Shown: positions 1-7,584 of the stretch, one piece after another
Numbering within the stretch: position 1 is the first letter of the stretch
How the letters are laid out: each line of letters begins with the position of its first letter
Source of the DNA: JBFXAM01 sp050184295
GTDB taxonomy: Bacteria > Planctomycetota > Phycisphaerae > UBA1845 > Fen-1342
Direction: 5' to 3'
DNA: 16,908 nucleotides
NCBI GenBank assembly: GCA_050184295.1
Contig: JBFXAM010000097.1
Span: 1-16,908 of the forward strand
Notes under the pieces: generated by a model
The model's database searches: none
What the model saw: the letters and a program-made list of their open reading frames with translations, nothing else
What the model was told of the DNA's origin: nothing
Position numbers and translations under genes: made by a program

Positions 1-794
1 CCGACGTTGCCGAATCCCTGCACCATGAACGTCAGGCCGTCCAACGCGACGTTGTTCTCCGTGGCCCACTCCTCGACGACGAACGCGACGCCCTGGCCCG
101 TGGCCTTCTCGCGACCGGCGCTCCCGCCAGCCGCGACCGGCTTGCCGGTGACAACGTGGAGGTTGCGCTGACGCTCATGCGCCGGGCGCGTCGAGAGATA
201 CGTATCGAGAATCCACGCCATGATCTGCGCGTTCGTGTTCACGTCCGGCGCCGGAATGTCGTAATCCGGCCCGATGTTGTCGCCCAGCGCGTACACGAAA
301 CGGCGCGTGATCCGTTCAATCTCACCCCGGGAGTAGGCGCTGGGATCGATCTGAATCCCGCCCTTGGCTCCGCCGAACGGAACGCCGGCGACTGCGCACT
401 TCCACGTCATCCAGGCCGCAAGCGCGCGCGCTTCGTCCGCATTCACCTGGGGGTGGTAGCGCAAGCCGCCTTTGAACGGACCCAGGACGTCGTTGTGCTG
501 AACGCGATAGCCGGCGAACGTCTCGATGCGTCCGTCGTCCATGCGCACCGGAAAATTGACAACGATCTCATTCTTCGGTCGTTCGAGAATCTCTCGAACG
601 CCGGGGTCCAAGCCGAGTATGTCGGCCGCCTGGTTGAACTGCGCCAGGACGGTGTCGAACAGCCCCTGTCCATCCTGGTGCGGCCGCGCCTGCTCTTGCT
701 CAAGACGCATCAACGGGGGCGTCCGCGTCGCAGCCTCGGTCGATGCCGAGTGCGAATCCGCGTTTGATGGGGCGAACGTCGTTTGCGTTACCAT
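1..794 (-). CDS. gdhA: Glu/Leu/Phe/Val-type amino-acid dehydrogenase, probably glutamate dehydrogenase (C-terminus beyond left edge)
   Basis: Glutamate dehydrogenase reversibly deaminates glutamate to 2-oxoglutarate and ammonia in the cytoplasm. The 264 visible residues run without a stop. They show the substrate lysine in GPFKGGLRYHP (K108), K132 in MTWKCAVAG, the catalytic lysine in GVPFGGAKGG (K144) and PAPDVNT (181-187). The start of the Rossmann glycine motif GFGNVG lies at the window edge. The chosen ATG at 794 is preceded by AGAGGA eight bases upstream. About 35 poorly conserved residues precede the usual family start. The gene lies 40 bp after the small cysteine gene and is probably cotranscribed with it. 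The fold assignment is secure; glutamate over leucine or another amino acid is inferred from the KGGLRYHP and PFGGAKGG style, and the specificity-determining C-terminal part is outside the window. Confidence 0.93.
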   Translation of the reverse strand, partial: MVTQTTFAPSNADSHSASTEAATRTPPLMRLEQEQARPHQDGQGLFDTVLAQFNQAADILGLDPGVREILERPKNEIVVNFPVRMDDGRIETFAGYRVQHNDVLGPFKGGLRYHPQVNADEARALAAWMTWKCAVAGVPFGGAKGGIQIDPSAYSRGEIERITRRFVYALGDNIGPDYDIPAPDVNTNAQIMAWILDTYLSTRPAHERQRNLHVVTGKPVAAGGSAGREKATGQGVAFVVEEWATENNVALDGLTFMVQGFGNV

Positions 795-834
795 TGCTGG
801 TTCCTCTAGAAGCGAATCCTTGGTTGCTCAGCCA

Positions 835-1047
835 CTAAGCGAACTCTTCACAGTGCAGCACCGGCCCGGGCTGACGCTGGCGATAGAAACAGGTTGACGC
901 GTGGTCGCACGTGACACAGAGCCCGACGCGCCGTGCCTCTTCGATCAGTGCGATCGCGGCGCGTGGGTTCCAATCCGACGCGTCCGGGCGCCATGCCCGC
1001 AGTTCGTGACTGGGCTCTGGAACTTCGCAAGTATCGCCGCGCGGCAT
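835..1047 (-). CDS. small four-cysteine protein upstream of gdhA
   Basis: This 70-residue protein has no recognised enzymatic domain. Its C-terminal half carries C44-x2-C47-x5-C53-x12-C66 in the context GLCVTCDHASTC...LHCEEF. That pattern resembles small planctomycete proteins with a possible metal-binding or disulfide knuckle; the family resemblance is from memory, not a search. The ATG at 1047 has a good GAGGAG ribosome-binding site eight bases upstream. Nothing in the sequence predicts secretion. It directly precedes gdhA on the same strand and may be its operon partner. Function unknown. Confidence 0.75.
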   Translation of the reverse strand: MPRGDTCEVPEPSHELRAWRPDASDWNPRAAIALIEEARRVGLCVTCDHASTCFYRQRQPGPVLHCEEFA

Positions 1048-1098
1048 CGCAGTTTCTCCTCGTCATCACCGATCTACGGCGGTGACGAGTGACTGCAT

Positions 1099-1114
1099 TA
1101 CATTCAGCGTGCCA
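1099..1114 (-). promoter_or_regulatory. possible sigma-54-type promoter for the small Cys gene and gdhA
   Basis: Reading the minus strand, TGGCACG (1114-1108) is a perfect -24 box. Four bases later comes ATGTA (1103-1099), against TTGCA for the -12 box, so that box matches only 3/5 and lacks the usual GC. Transcription from here would start near 1088, about 40 bases before the ATG at 1047. The -24 box is convincing; the -12 box is weak. Confidence 0.3.
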
Positions 1115-1218
1115 CGCGCGATGGCTTCGGCAGCGACTCGCGTGGGTATTCTCGTCGGCGTGCCGTAACAGTCGAGATAGACGCAACTTGCAGCGAATGC
1201 GCGGAGTCACAGATCGGT

Positions 1219-1232
1219 TGCGCCGCGGCGCA
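1219..1232. other. 14-bp perfect palindrome downstream of the response regulator
   Basis: TGCGCCGCGGCGCA is a perfect palindrome about 60 bp past the regulator stop codon. It could fold as a GC-rich hairpin in the 3' end of the kinase/regulator mRNA. No T-tract follows, so it is at best a partial terminator or mRNA end structure. No gene is seen between 1048 and 1290. Confidence 0.25.
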
Positions 1233-1290
1233 GGGAGCATGTTGCGGCGCGGGGCGATCTGAACCAGCGATACTTCTTGTACCGCCTGGC

Positions 1291-2643
<1,353 letters not shown>

Positions 2644-2654
2644 CGAACGACCTC

Positions 2655-3791
2655 TCACGTGGTCGCTGCGGCAGTTTCGACCGGCAACCGAACGATGAAC
2701 CGGCTTCCCTTTCCCTGAACGCTCTCCACTTCAATCGTACCACCGTGCGCGGTGACGATCCCATGCACGACCGCCAGTCCCAGCCCCGTTCCCACGCCGA
2801 CATCCTTGGTCGTGAAAAACGGATTGAAGATCCTACTGAGTGTTTCCGGGCTCATGCCGTGGCCCGTGTCGGCGACGGAGAGCACGACGTGGCGTCCGTC
2901 TGAACGCGTCTCAACCGAGACAGTCCCTTCTGCGTCGATCGCCTGCATCGCGTTGACGGTTAGGTTCACGATCACCTGCCGAATCTGGAGCGGGTCGGCT
3001 TCAACGGTCGGAAGCCCGGCGGCGAGCTCTCGAAGCAATCGGATTCCCTGCTTCTCGCACCCCGCCTCCAGCAGAAACAGGGCGTCTTCGACGATCTCGT
3101 TCAGCGTCACTCGCGACTTGCGGGGCGGCGTCTGTCGCGCGAAGAGCAGCAGCTTCTTCACGATTTCGCGAGCACGTAACGACGCCGCGACGATTCCACG
3201 CAAGTCGTCGATCACGGTTTGCGGCAGTTCCGGCGCCTTGAGCGCCAACTGCGCGAGTCCCAGCACGCTGCTCAGCGGTTCGTTCATCTCATGCGCGACG
3301 CCCGCCGCGAGCTGCCCGATGGTCGCCAAACGATCGGCATGACGCAATTGCTCCTCAAGCATCGCGCGACGCGCGGCGCCCTCTTCTCGGGTTAGGAACA
3401 GCGAGACTTGCCGGGCGACGTTCGCGAGAAGCTGGTCTTCCTCCGGCAGGAACGGGGCGCTCGGATCGGCAGGCGGGGTTGATAGGTAGCCGACTTCGAC
3501 CGAGCCTCTCCGAACGCCCTCCACGACCAAGTCGGCCTCGTGAGCGGCGCCCACCTGTTCATAGCTCGGGCTTTCGAATCGTTCGCCATCCAGCGTTATG
3601 CGAGCGACGGCTGTATCGGGGAAACGCCACGCGCGCGGCAGCACGGCCACAATCCTCCGAAGCCGCTCATCGCGGGTAAGTCCGGCGTCTACAATGATTT
3701 GGGACACGTCGTATAGGCAGCCCAGCTCCTTCACTCGCTCCCGGAGCCTGGACGCTGGCTCATCGGGCTTTGTAGGCTGTTCGCGCTTCAT
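2655..3791 (-). CDS. soluble sensor histidine kinase (partner of the sigma-54 regulator)
   Basis: This 378-residue protein has no membrane segment. Residues about 15-140 form a GAF-like sensor region with weak signature. Then comes a HisKA dimerisation helix with phospho-acceptor H167 in GVAHEMNEP. The HATPase domain follows, with N box NLTVNAMQA (N280), G1 DTGHGM (308-313), F box NPFF (323-326) and G2 GTGLGLA (334-340). It is of the NtrB/AtoS-like class that pairs with NtrC-type regulators. Its stop overlaps the possible GTG start of the regulator, so the two are one translationally linked operon. The start at 3791 has only a weak AGGG site. A cytosolic signal is implied by the lack of membrane helices; the ligand is unknown. 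Confidence 0.92.
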   Translation of the reverse strand: MKREQPTKPDEPASRLRERVKELGCLYDVSQIIVDAGLTRDERLRRIVAVLPRAWRFPDTAVARITLDGERFESPSYEQVGAAHEADLVVEGVRRGSVEVGYLSTPPADPSAPFLPEEDQLLANVARQVSLFLTREEGAARRAMLEEQLRHADRLATIGQLAAGVAHEMNEPLSSVLGLAQLALKAPELPQTVIDDLRGIVAASLRAREIVKKLLLFARQTPPRKSRVTLNEIVEDALFLLEAGCEKQGIRLLRELAAGLPTVEADPLQIRQVIVNLTVNAMQAIDAEGTVSVETRSDGRHVVLSVADTGHGMSPETLSRIFNPFFTTKDVGVGTGLGLAVVHGIVTAHGGTIEVESVQGKGSRFIVRLPVETAAATT

Positions 3792-3827
3792 GGACCCTGG
3801 CCTCGGAAGCAGCCCGGCTCTCTAGCT

Positions 3828-3839
3828 CGACACGTGTCG
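3828..3839. promoter_or_regulatory. 12-bp palindrome at the predicted kinase operon start site
   Basis: CGACACGTGTCG is a perfect palindrome overlapping the predicted +1 of the kinase promoter. That position would suit a repressor or autoregulatory operator. The binding protein is unknown. Confidence 0.35.
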
Positions 3840-3841
3840 CG

Positions 3842-3870
3842 ATTATACGTGCGGCCCGCGGGTCGCTCAC
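3842..3870 (-). promoter_or_regulatory. candidate sigma-70-type promoter of the two-component operon
   Basis: On the minus strand a perfect TATAAT lies at 3847-3842. With a 17-bp spacer the -35 hexamer would be GTGAGC (3870-3865), a poor match. Transcription would start near 3835, about 45 bases before the kinase ATG. The -10 is ideal in an otherwise GC-rich stretch. Confidence 0.45.
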
Positions 3871-4400
3871 GCGTTGCAGTTCTTACAGCCCTGCCTTGAG
3901 GGGGTCTTGGTTGCCGATGGCGCGCTGCCGATTCGGTTCAATAACGGCACCGCAGCGCCAGAGAAAGCCGCCGCTGTGAGCAGACCGGCAGCGGGATCGG
4001 ACAGACCGCGTGTGAAGGCAAACACCACCAGCGCCGTCCAGAACGCCTGGCACGCGAAGCAGCCCATGAAGTACGTGAAGGCGCGCCAGGCGAAGGAAGT
4101 GCGGGCGAGTTGCTGAAGCTCGCGGCGCTTGGTTTCGATCTCGGCGTCCGTGAGAGGCTGCTTCGTGGCATGCGGTGATCGGCGGGCGACGTCCTCGTCC
4201 CATTTGGCGCGATTGTTGATCTCCCAGTTCAGCCGGCTCATGCGCTGGCGCCGCGGCGCGTCCCGCAGCGACAGGCGGTACTGGAGCTCGGCCGCCGGCA
4301 TCGAGCCGAAGAGCGCCTTGGCGATGGCGCAGACCGCCAGCGTCCAGACGAAGAACGACGCGACGTGCGACCAGTCGGTGATCTCGAAGATGCTCGTCAT
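3867..4400 (-). CDS. small membrane protein with cysteine tail, function unknown
   Basis: The 177-residue product has three likely membrane segments: about 14-34, 105-129 (YFMGCFACQAFWTALVVFAF) and 136-156. A charged cytoplasmic-type region of about 70 residues separates the first two. The C-terminus ends in CKNCNA, and CxxxC-like cysteines sit in helix 2. The ATG at 4400 has GGAGG about seven bases upstream. It follows the small gene at 4467-4671 by 66 bp and probably shares its transcript. The layout is loosely reminiscent of phage-type small membrane proteins, but I do not recognise the family. Confidence 0.7.
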   Translation of the reverse strand: MTSIFEITDWSHVASFFVWTLAVCAIAKALFGSMPAAELQYRLSLRDAPRRQRMSRLNWEINNRAKWDEDVARRSPHATKQPLTDAEIETKRRELQQLARTSFAWRAFTYFMGCFACQAFWTALVVFAFTRGLSDPAAGLLTAAAFSGAAVPLLNRIGSAPSATKTPSRQGCKNCNA

Positions 4401-4466
4401 GACAGGGCCTCCGTGCCTTGTTGAATCTCGGTTCCAGGCGAGCCGCGTTCGGCAACGCGACCCGCG

Positions 4467-4671
4467 TCATTTCCCACACTGCTCCATCCGCTCTCGCAGC
4501 AGATGGCGGACGATCCGCGCCTCCGCGGGCGCGTTGCTCGGGTCCACGGTAAACGCGCCGTTCTTCGGCAGCTTCCAGCCGGCGTCGAGCTTGGCGAGGA
4601 ATTCGGCGAATCGACGCGACCTGTCGGCGACGCTCGGCGGGATCGAGCGGCGCATCCGTGCGCTTCGACAT
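4467..4671 (-). pseudogene. small gene with probable +1 frameshift
   Basis: Two frames must be joined to give a sensible protein. The ATG at 4671 has an excellent CAGGAG site eight bases upstream and reads MSKRTDAPLDPAERRRQVA with high-GC third positions. Codon use then deteriorates. From about 4625 the other frame reads FAEFLAKLDAGWKLPKNG...IVRHLLRERMEQCGK to the stop at 4467, again with high GC at third positions. An extra base near 4610-4635 (or a sequencing error) would explain this. If the second frame is used alone, it has no good ribosome-binding site. The joined product would be about 67 residues; function unknown. It precedes the membrane protein gene on the same strand. Confidence 0.5.
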
Positions 4672-4694
4672 GGGCAGACTCCTGAGCCGGCCCA

Positions 4695-4712
4695 CGCGTT
4701 ACGCATAACGCG
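4695..4712. repeat. 18-base hairpin palindrome upstream of the minus-strand pair
   Basis: CGCGTTACGCATAACGCG forms a seven-base-pair stem with a four-base loop. It lies 23 bp upstream of the start at 4671 and on the left side of the reverse transcriptase unit. It could be an operator for the minus-strand genes. CATAACG (4704-4710) also pairs with CGTTATG (4731-4737). Confidence 0.35.
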
Positions 4713-4840
4713 CGGGTCGGTCTATCTGCTCGTTATGTACGCCTACCGCGTTTCCGCGTGTCCGGCAACGAAGTGGTGGACCGCGCAACACGCCTCGGTG
4801 GGGCGCCGCCGCGTGCGCTAGTGGATTGCGTCCCGCTGGA

Positions 4841-4846
4841 TATAAT
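4841..4846 (+). promoter_or_regulatory. candidate -10 box for the RT leader RNA
   Basis: A perfect TATAAT lies at 4841-4846, preceded by TGGA. No good -35 is seen at 16-18 bp. Transcription would begin near 4853 and cover the inverted-repeat leader and the reverse transcriptase gene. Confidence 0.4.
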
Positions 4847-4924
4847 GGACCTACCGTACGTCCAAAGCGGCGGCCCCTTGAGGTCACCCACCGCCACCGG
4901 CGGTCCCTGACACAGGGTATGGGT

Positions 4925-4955
4925 CCGAGCGGCTATGATCTTGACGATACTGGTC
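4925..4955 (+). repeat. left arm of 31-nt inverted repeat
   Basis: It contains GGCTATGATCTTGACGAT, which is complementary to 5167-5197 with three mismatches over 31 bases. Confidence 0.85.
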
Positions 4956-5083
4956 TATCGGGGTCGGGAGCGAAAGTTCTCGGCTCAAGGCATCGCCTAT
5001 CGCTGACGGCTCCATCGATGCCGGGAATCGCCGTCGGCGATCAAGCCTTACCGAACTCCCGCGATTGATCCGGCTCGCGCAAC

Positions 5084-5104
5084 GGCTATGATGATTCGTT
5101 GACG
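5084..5104 (+). repeat. second, interrupted copy of the left arm
   Basis: It begins GGCTATGATG and ends GTTGACG, like the left arm but with five extra bases (ATTCG region) between the halves. It can pair with CGTCAACATCATAGCC (5176-5191) with a bulge, in competition with the 4925-4955 arm. Confidence 0.75.
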
Positions 5105-5166
5105 TTGCCGAAGATCAGCTTCTTTGAGGGCTGGCGGTGCTCATGCACTCCCTGCGCAGGGTCTCG

Positions 5167-5197
5167 GACCAGCATCGTCAACATCATAGCCACTCGG
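5167..5197 (+). repeat. right arm of 31-nt inverted repeat
   Basis: Its core CGTCAACATCATAGCC lies at 5176-5191. It is the reverse complement of 4925-4955 at 28/31 positions and also of the interrupted copy at 5084-5104. Confidence 0.85.
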
Positions 5198-5203
5198 CTC
5201 GTG

Positions 5204-5219
5204 TTGGCCTTCGGGCCAA
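5204..5219 (+). other. UUCG-tetraloop hairpin before the RT gene
   Basis: TTGGCC-TTCG-GGCCAA is a perfect six-base-pair stem with the very stable C(UUCG)G loop. It lies between the inverted-repeat RNA and the RT ribosome-binding site. It could mark the RNA end, attenuate read-through or protect an mRNA 5' end. Confidence 0.55.
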
Positions 5220-5255
5220 AGCCTCCGTCTTCGGTAGCGGGTGTTTGGAGGCGAC

Positions 5256-6611
5256 ATGCAACCCACTACCTCTCCCGCGAGCGCTGCGCTGCCTACCTTT
5301 GACGACGTGTTCCAAATCGACAACCTGGGGCGTAGCTTCGAGCGACTTCTGATTCGCCACTATGACGTGATCTCCGACGAGCCTCAGATAGTCCCCGGTG
5401 CGGATCGAATCCAACTGAGGCACTTCAAAGCCGATTTGGACAAGCACTTGCGGGCCATCGCGCGGAAGGCGACTCAGGGACGCTACACCTACGCACCGTT
5501 CCTGGGCGTTGATGTTCCCAAACCCGGTTCGAAAGAGAAACGTCCTATCTCGATCGCGACGATTCGCGACACCCTGGTCCAGCGCGCGCTGTACGACTAC
5601 CTCTATCCACGAATTGATCCTCTGCTAACCGACTCGGTATTTGGCTATCGCGTTGGGCGTTCCGCACACGCAGCGATCGCGGCGATTCGGCAACACATCC
5701 GTGGTGGGTTGACCTCAGTCGTCGATATCGACCTGACAAAGTTCTTCGATACGGTCAACCACGACCTGCTCTTGAGCAAACTCGACGCGCTGGCGATAGA
5801 TGATCGGGCGAGGAAGCTCGTCTTTCGTTTTCTGCGGACGGGTCGCGTAGACGCCGCCGTGACGGACGCACAGCGAAAGTCCGCGCCTCGACAGGAGAAA
5901 TTCCGGGCTGCAATACGAACAGTGGGCGTGCCACAGGGTGGCGTGCTGTCAGGGATGCTGTCGAATCTCTTTCTCGCCGAGTTCGACAGGCTTGTGGGAT
6001 CGCAGAACCCAGGATATGTCCGTTACGCGGACGACTTTGTGATCTGCTGCGCGAACCCCACCGACTGCACAGCGGCTCATGCACTTGTCGACAATCAGAT
6101 GCGGGCTCTGGGCATGACACTGAACGCCAGCAAGACTCGGGTGTGCGTGCCGATCACCCAGGGTATCGACTTCCTTGGGTTCAGAATCGACGCCGACAGC
6201 ATTCGCGTTCGCGGCCGCAATATCCACAAATTCAAGAATCGCGTGCGAACCGTGATCGCAAACCAGCACAAGCACCGGACAGCCGGCGCGACGCTCAAGA
6301 GCCTGTGCCGCCGGCTGAACTACAAGATAGAAGGGCCGAACAGGCAGCAACGAGAACGCTTGAAGCGCGTCGCGGGCGTCACACATCCGCATCGGCGTAG
6401 TTGGATAGGCTTCTTCCGAATCGTGACCGACGTTGAGCAGGTCCGCGCATTAGATCGCTGGATTCGCAAGGAGGTATCTGCATTTATGTGGAACACGCAT
6501 CGTTGCCGCGTTCGATACCGAGCGATGCGTGAGGCAGGTTTGTGCTCCTTGCGACGGTGCCTCTTTCGAGCGCGCGTACCGTCCGCGGCTCCCGGCGCGC
6601 CGAGCGATTAA
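5256..6611 (+). CDS. group II intron-like reverse transcriptase, stand-alone
   Basis: This 451-residue RNA-directed DNA polymerase shows the RT blocks in order. KRPISIATIRDTLVQRAL is at 95-112, FGYRVGRS at 129-136, and motif A DLTKFFD at 159-165 with catalytic D159. Block 4 GVPQGGVLSGMLSNLFL is at 224-240, catalytic YADD at 257-260, MTLNASKTRV at 287-296 and FLGFRI at 306-311. A thumb/maturase-X-like stretch follows (about 340-412: RRSWIGFFRIV, LDRWIRKEV). No HNH endonuclease is present. Block 4 has LSG where group II enzymes have SP. The ATG at 5256 has GGAGG five bases upstream; an in-frame GTG lies at 5241. It is the only intact plus-strand gene and sits behind a structured leader. It could be an unknown-group RT or a group II-like RT that lost its ribozyme. 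Confidence 0.9.
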   Translation: MQPTTSPASAALPTFDDVFQIDNLGRSFERLLIRHYDVISDEPQIVPGADRIQLRHFKADLDKHLRAIARKATQGRYTYAPFLGVDVPKPGSKEKRPISIATIRDTLVQRALYDYLYPRIDPLLTDSVFGYRVGRSAHAAIAAIRQHIRGGLTSVVDIDLTKFFDTVNHDLLLSKLDALAIDDRARKLVFRFLRTGRVDAAVTDAQRKSAPRQEKFRAAIRTVGVPQGGVLSGMLSNLFLAEFDRLVGSQNPGYVRYADDFVICCANPTDCTAAHALVDNQMRALGMTLNASKTRVCVPITQGIDFLGFRIDADSIRVRGRNIHKFKNRVRTVIANQHKHRTAGATLKSLCRRLNYKIEGPNRQQRERLKRVAGVTHPHRRSWIGFFRIVTDVEQVRALDRWIRKEVSAFMWNTHRCRVRYRAMREAGLCSLRRCLFRARVPSAAPGAPSD

Positions 6612-6657
6612 CACGGCGAGGCGAATTACCAAATGGTCGCCAGTCCGATCCGAGCTC

Positions 6658-6739
6658 GCCCGGTTATGTCTCGCCGCATAACCCGACGTGCTTCGTTTCC
6701 GACTTTTTCGGCGGGTTATGACAGCGCGAGACATCGGGC
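6658..6739 (+). repeat. long bulged hairpin downstream of the RT
   Basis: GCCCG, ATGTCTCGC (6666-6674) and CATAACCCG (6677-6685) pair in order with CGGGTTATG (6712-6720), GCGAGACAT (6726-6734) and CGGGC. This gives about 23 base pairs interrupted by small bulges. The loop contains a further stem, CCGA-CTTTT-TCGG. It starts about 50 bp after the RT stop. It may be a terminator-like 3' structure of the RT transcript or an element boundary. It lacks the conserved ends expected of an integron attC site. Confidence 0.6.
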
Positions 6740-6911
6740 CGAGAGACCGTTAACCCCGCGGTCGGTGACGCGCAGAGACTCAGAGACTTTCGGCCGGAGG
6801 GTGGCGCCCGCGCGCCGGGACGCGCCCATGTGCCCGCGCGAGACGCCTACGCCGAGAGACCCAGCCGCGATCGGAACAGCGCTAAACCCTTGCGGAAACT
6901 GGCGATAGAAA

Positions 6912-6946
6912 CGAGAACGCCGCCCGATCTCTCGGACGGCGTTTCG
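6912..6946. terminator. strong hairpin, possible terminator
   Basis: AACGCCG (6916-6922) and CCGA (6924-6927) pair with TCGG (6932-6935) and CGGCGTT (6937-6943) around a four-base loop, with one C/A mismatch. CGA/TCG extends the stem. It is followed by GTTTCGC on the plus side and TTCTCGTTTC on the minus side rather than a pure T-run. It could end RT transcription or act in both directions. Confidence 0.4.
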
Positions 6947-7536
6947 CGTTAACCTCTGGGTCGGCCGATTTCGAACCGGCCGGTCAACTAGAGCGAACCG
7001 CACTCACCTCGAACAAAAGTCGCGCGCGACAAACAGAGACACTTTTTTCGAGGAGGGTCGGGTTCGGTATGCGAACCGGACGCGAAAATCGACTTGCCTT
7101 GCAGCGAGGGGCGTTCCGACCGAGCGCTGCGTGAATCTGAGCACTTTCGACCACCTCGGCGAAGTCGGACTAGTCTGGCTTCGGCGGCGGAGTTTGCCGT
7201 CACGGCGGCATCTGGAAGCTCAGTCTCCGCGCCACGTGAGTGCCACCGCGTACGATTCGGCTCCACAGGACGTTGCAGCCACCGACGGCCGGCCACGCTG
7301 TCGCCGGTCCCGTCGCGGCAAGTTCCATTCCGAACAGCGCGATCGGTCGCAGTCTTGAACACCACGCCGCAAATCACCGTCTCGTCCGCCGCCGCGGGGG
7401 TTACCCGTCACAAGGCGATTCCATTCACCTGAGGACGGGGCGCGACTCACGAGGTCGCGTACATGGCCGCGCGGGCGCCGAAATGGCCCGAGGCCGGGTG
7501 AAACACCGAACGGGGTGAAGCAGCCGAATCAGCCAA

Positions 7537-7566
7537 CGTCGGCACCTCCGTCGACGAAGAGGCCGA
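7537..7566 (-). terminator. hairpin downstream of the lipoprotein-like gene
   Basis: On the minus strand GTCGGC-CTC pairs with GAG-GT-GCCGAC around a loop containing CGTCGACG. It begins about 20 bp after the stop at 7585. No T-run follows, so intrinsic termination is uncertain. Confidence 0.35.
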
Positions 7567-7584
7567 CACTATCGTGCCGTCGCC

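Larger units (their letters stand above)
4925..5197 (+). ncRNA. candidate structured RNA in the leader of the reverse transcriptase
   Basis: The arms 4925-4955 and 5167-5197 are reverse complements at 28 of 31 positions, enclosing 211 bases. Inside are further stems. GGGAGC pairs with GUUCUC around a GAAA tetraloop (about 4966-4981). GGCATCG (4989-4995) pairs with CGATGCC (5016-5022). ATCGCC-GTC-GGCGAT is a tight hairpin at 5027-5041, and CCCTGCGCAGGG is a hairpin at about 5150-5161. A second partial copy of the left arm (5084-5104) could pair with the right arm instead. The RNA would end 58 bases before the RT start. Retrons and DRT-type systems place an ncRNA just upstream of an RT, which is why I call this an RNA. 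No RNA family is recognised. Confidence 0.55.
6740..7584. other. intergenic stretch without a recognisable gene
   Basis: Open frames exist on both strands but their translations are arginine/serine-rich and lack domain-like segments or good ribosome-binding sites, so I call none. It holds several hairpins: 6912-6946, 7059-7077 (GGTTCG-GTATG-CGAACC) and 7537-7566. A TTTCGAACC segment at about 6968-6978 resembles a tRNA T-loop, but no acceptor or anticodon stems can be formed. Confidence 0.5.

Noticed and set aside
156..767. plus-strand open frame over gdhA
   Set aside because: The minus strand carries unmistakable dehydrogenase motifs, so this is its antisense shadow.
3883..4695. 270-codon minus-strand frame spanning two small genes
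   Set aside because: Only its first roughly 20 residues look coding. The rest is an out-of-frame reading of the membrane protein gene.
5256..6611. diversity-generating retroelement
   Set aside because: Block 4 is not of the SQ type, and no template/variable repeat pair with adenine-specific differences was noticed.
6658..6739. integron attC site
   Set aside because: The structure is long and bulged, but the conserved outer RYYYAAC / GTTRRRY boxes are not at its ends, and no integrase or cassette array is present.
5256..6740. complete mobile group II intron
   Set aside because: No domain V-like hairpin (AGC triad with GAAA loop) is seen after the RT, the upstream leader is too short for domains I-III, and no HNH domain exists.
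6955..7030. possible tRNA on the minus strand near a GGTTCGAAAT segment
   Set aside because: A T-arm can be drawn only with a G-U closing pair. The required 5' acceptor strand (TGGGTCG) is absent, and no anticodon arm is found.
6988..7432. overlapping open frames on both strands
   Set aside because: Ser/Arg/Ala-rich translations without ribosome-binding sites or recognisable segments, typical of GC-rich non-coding DNA.
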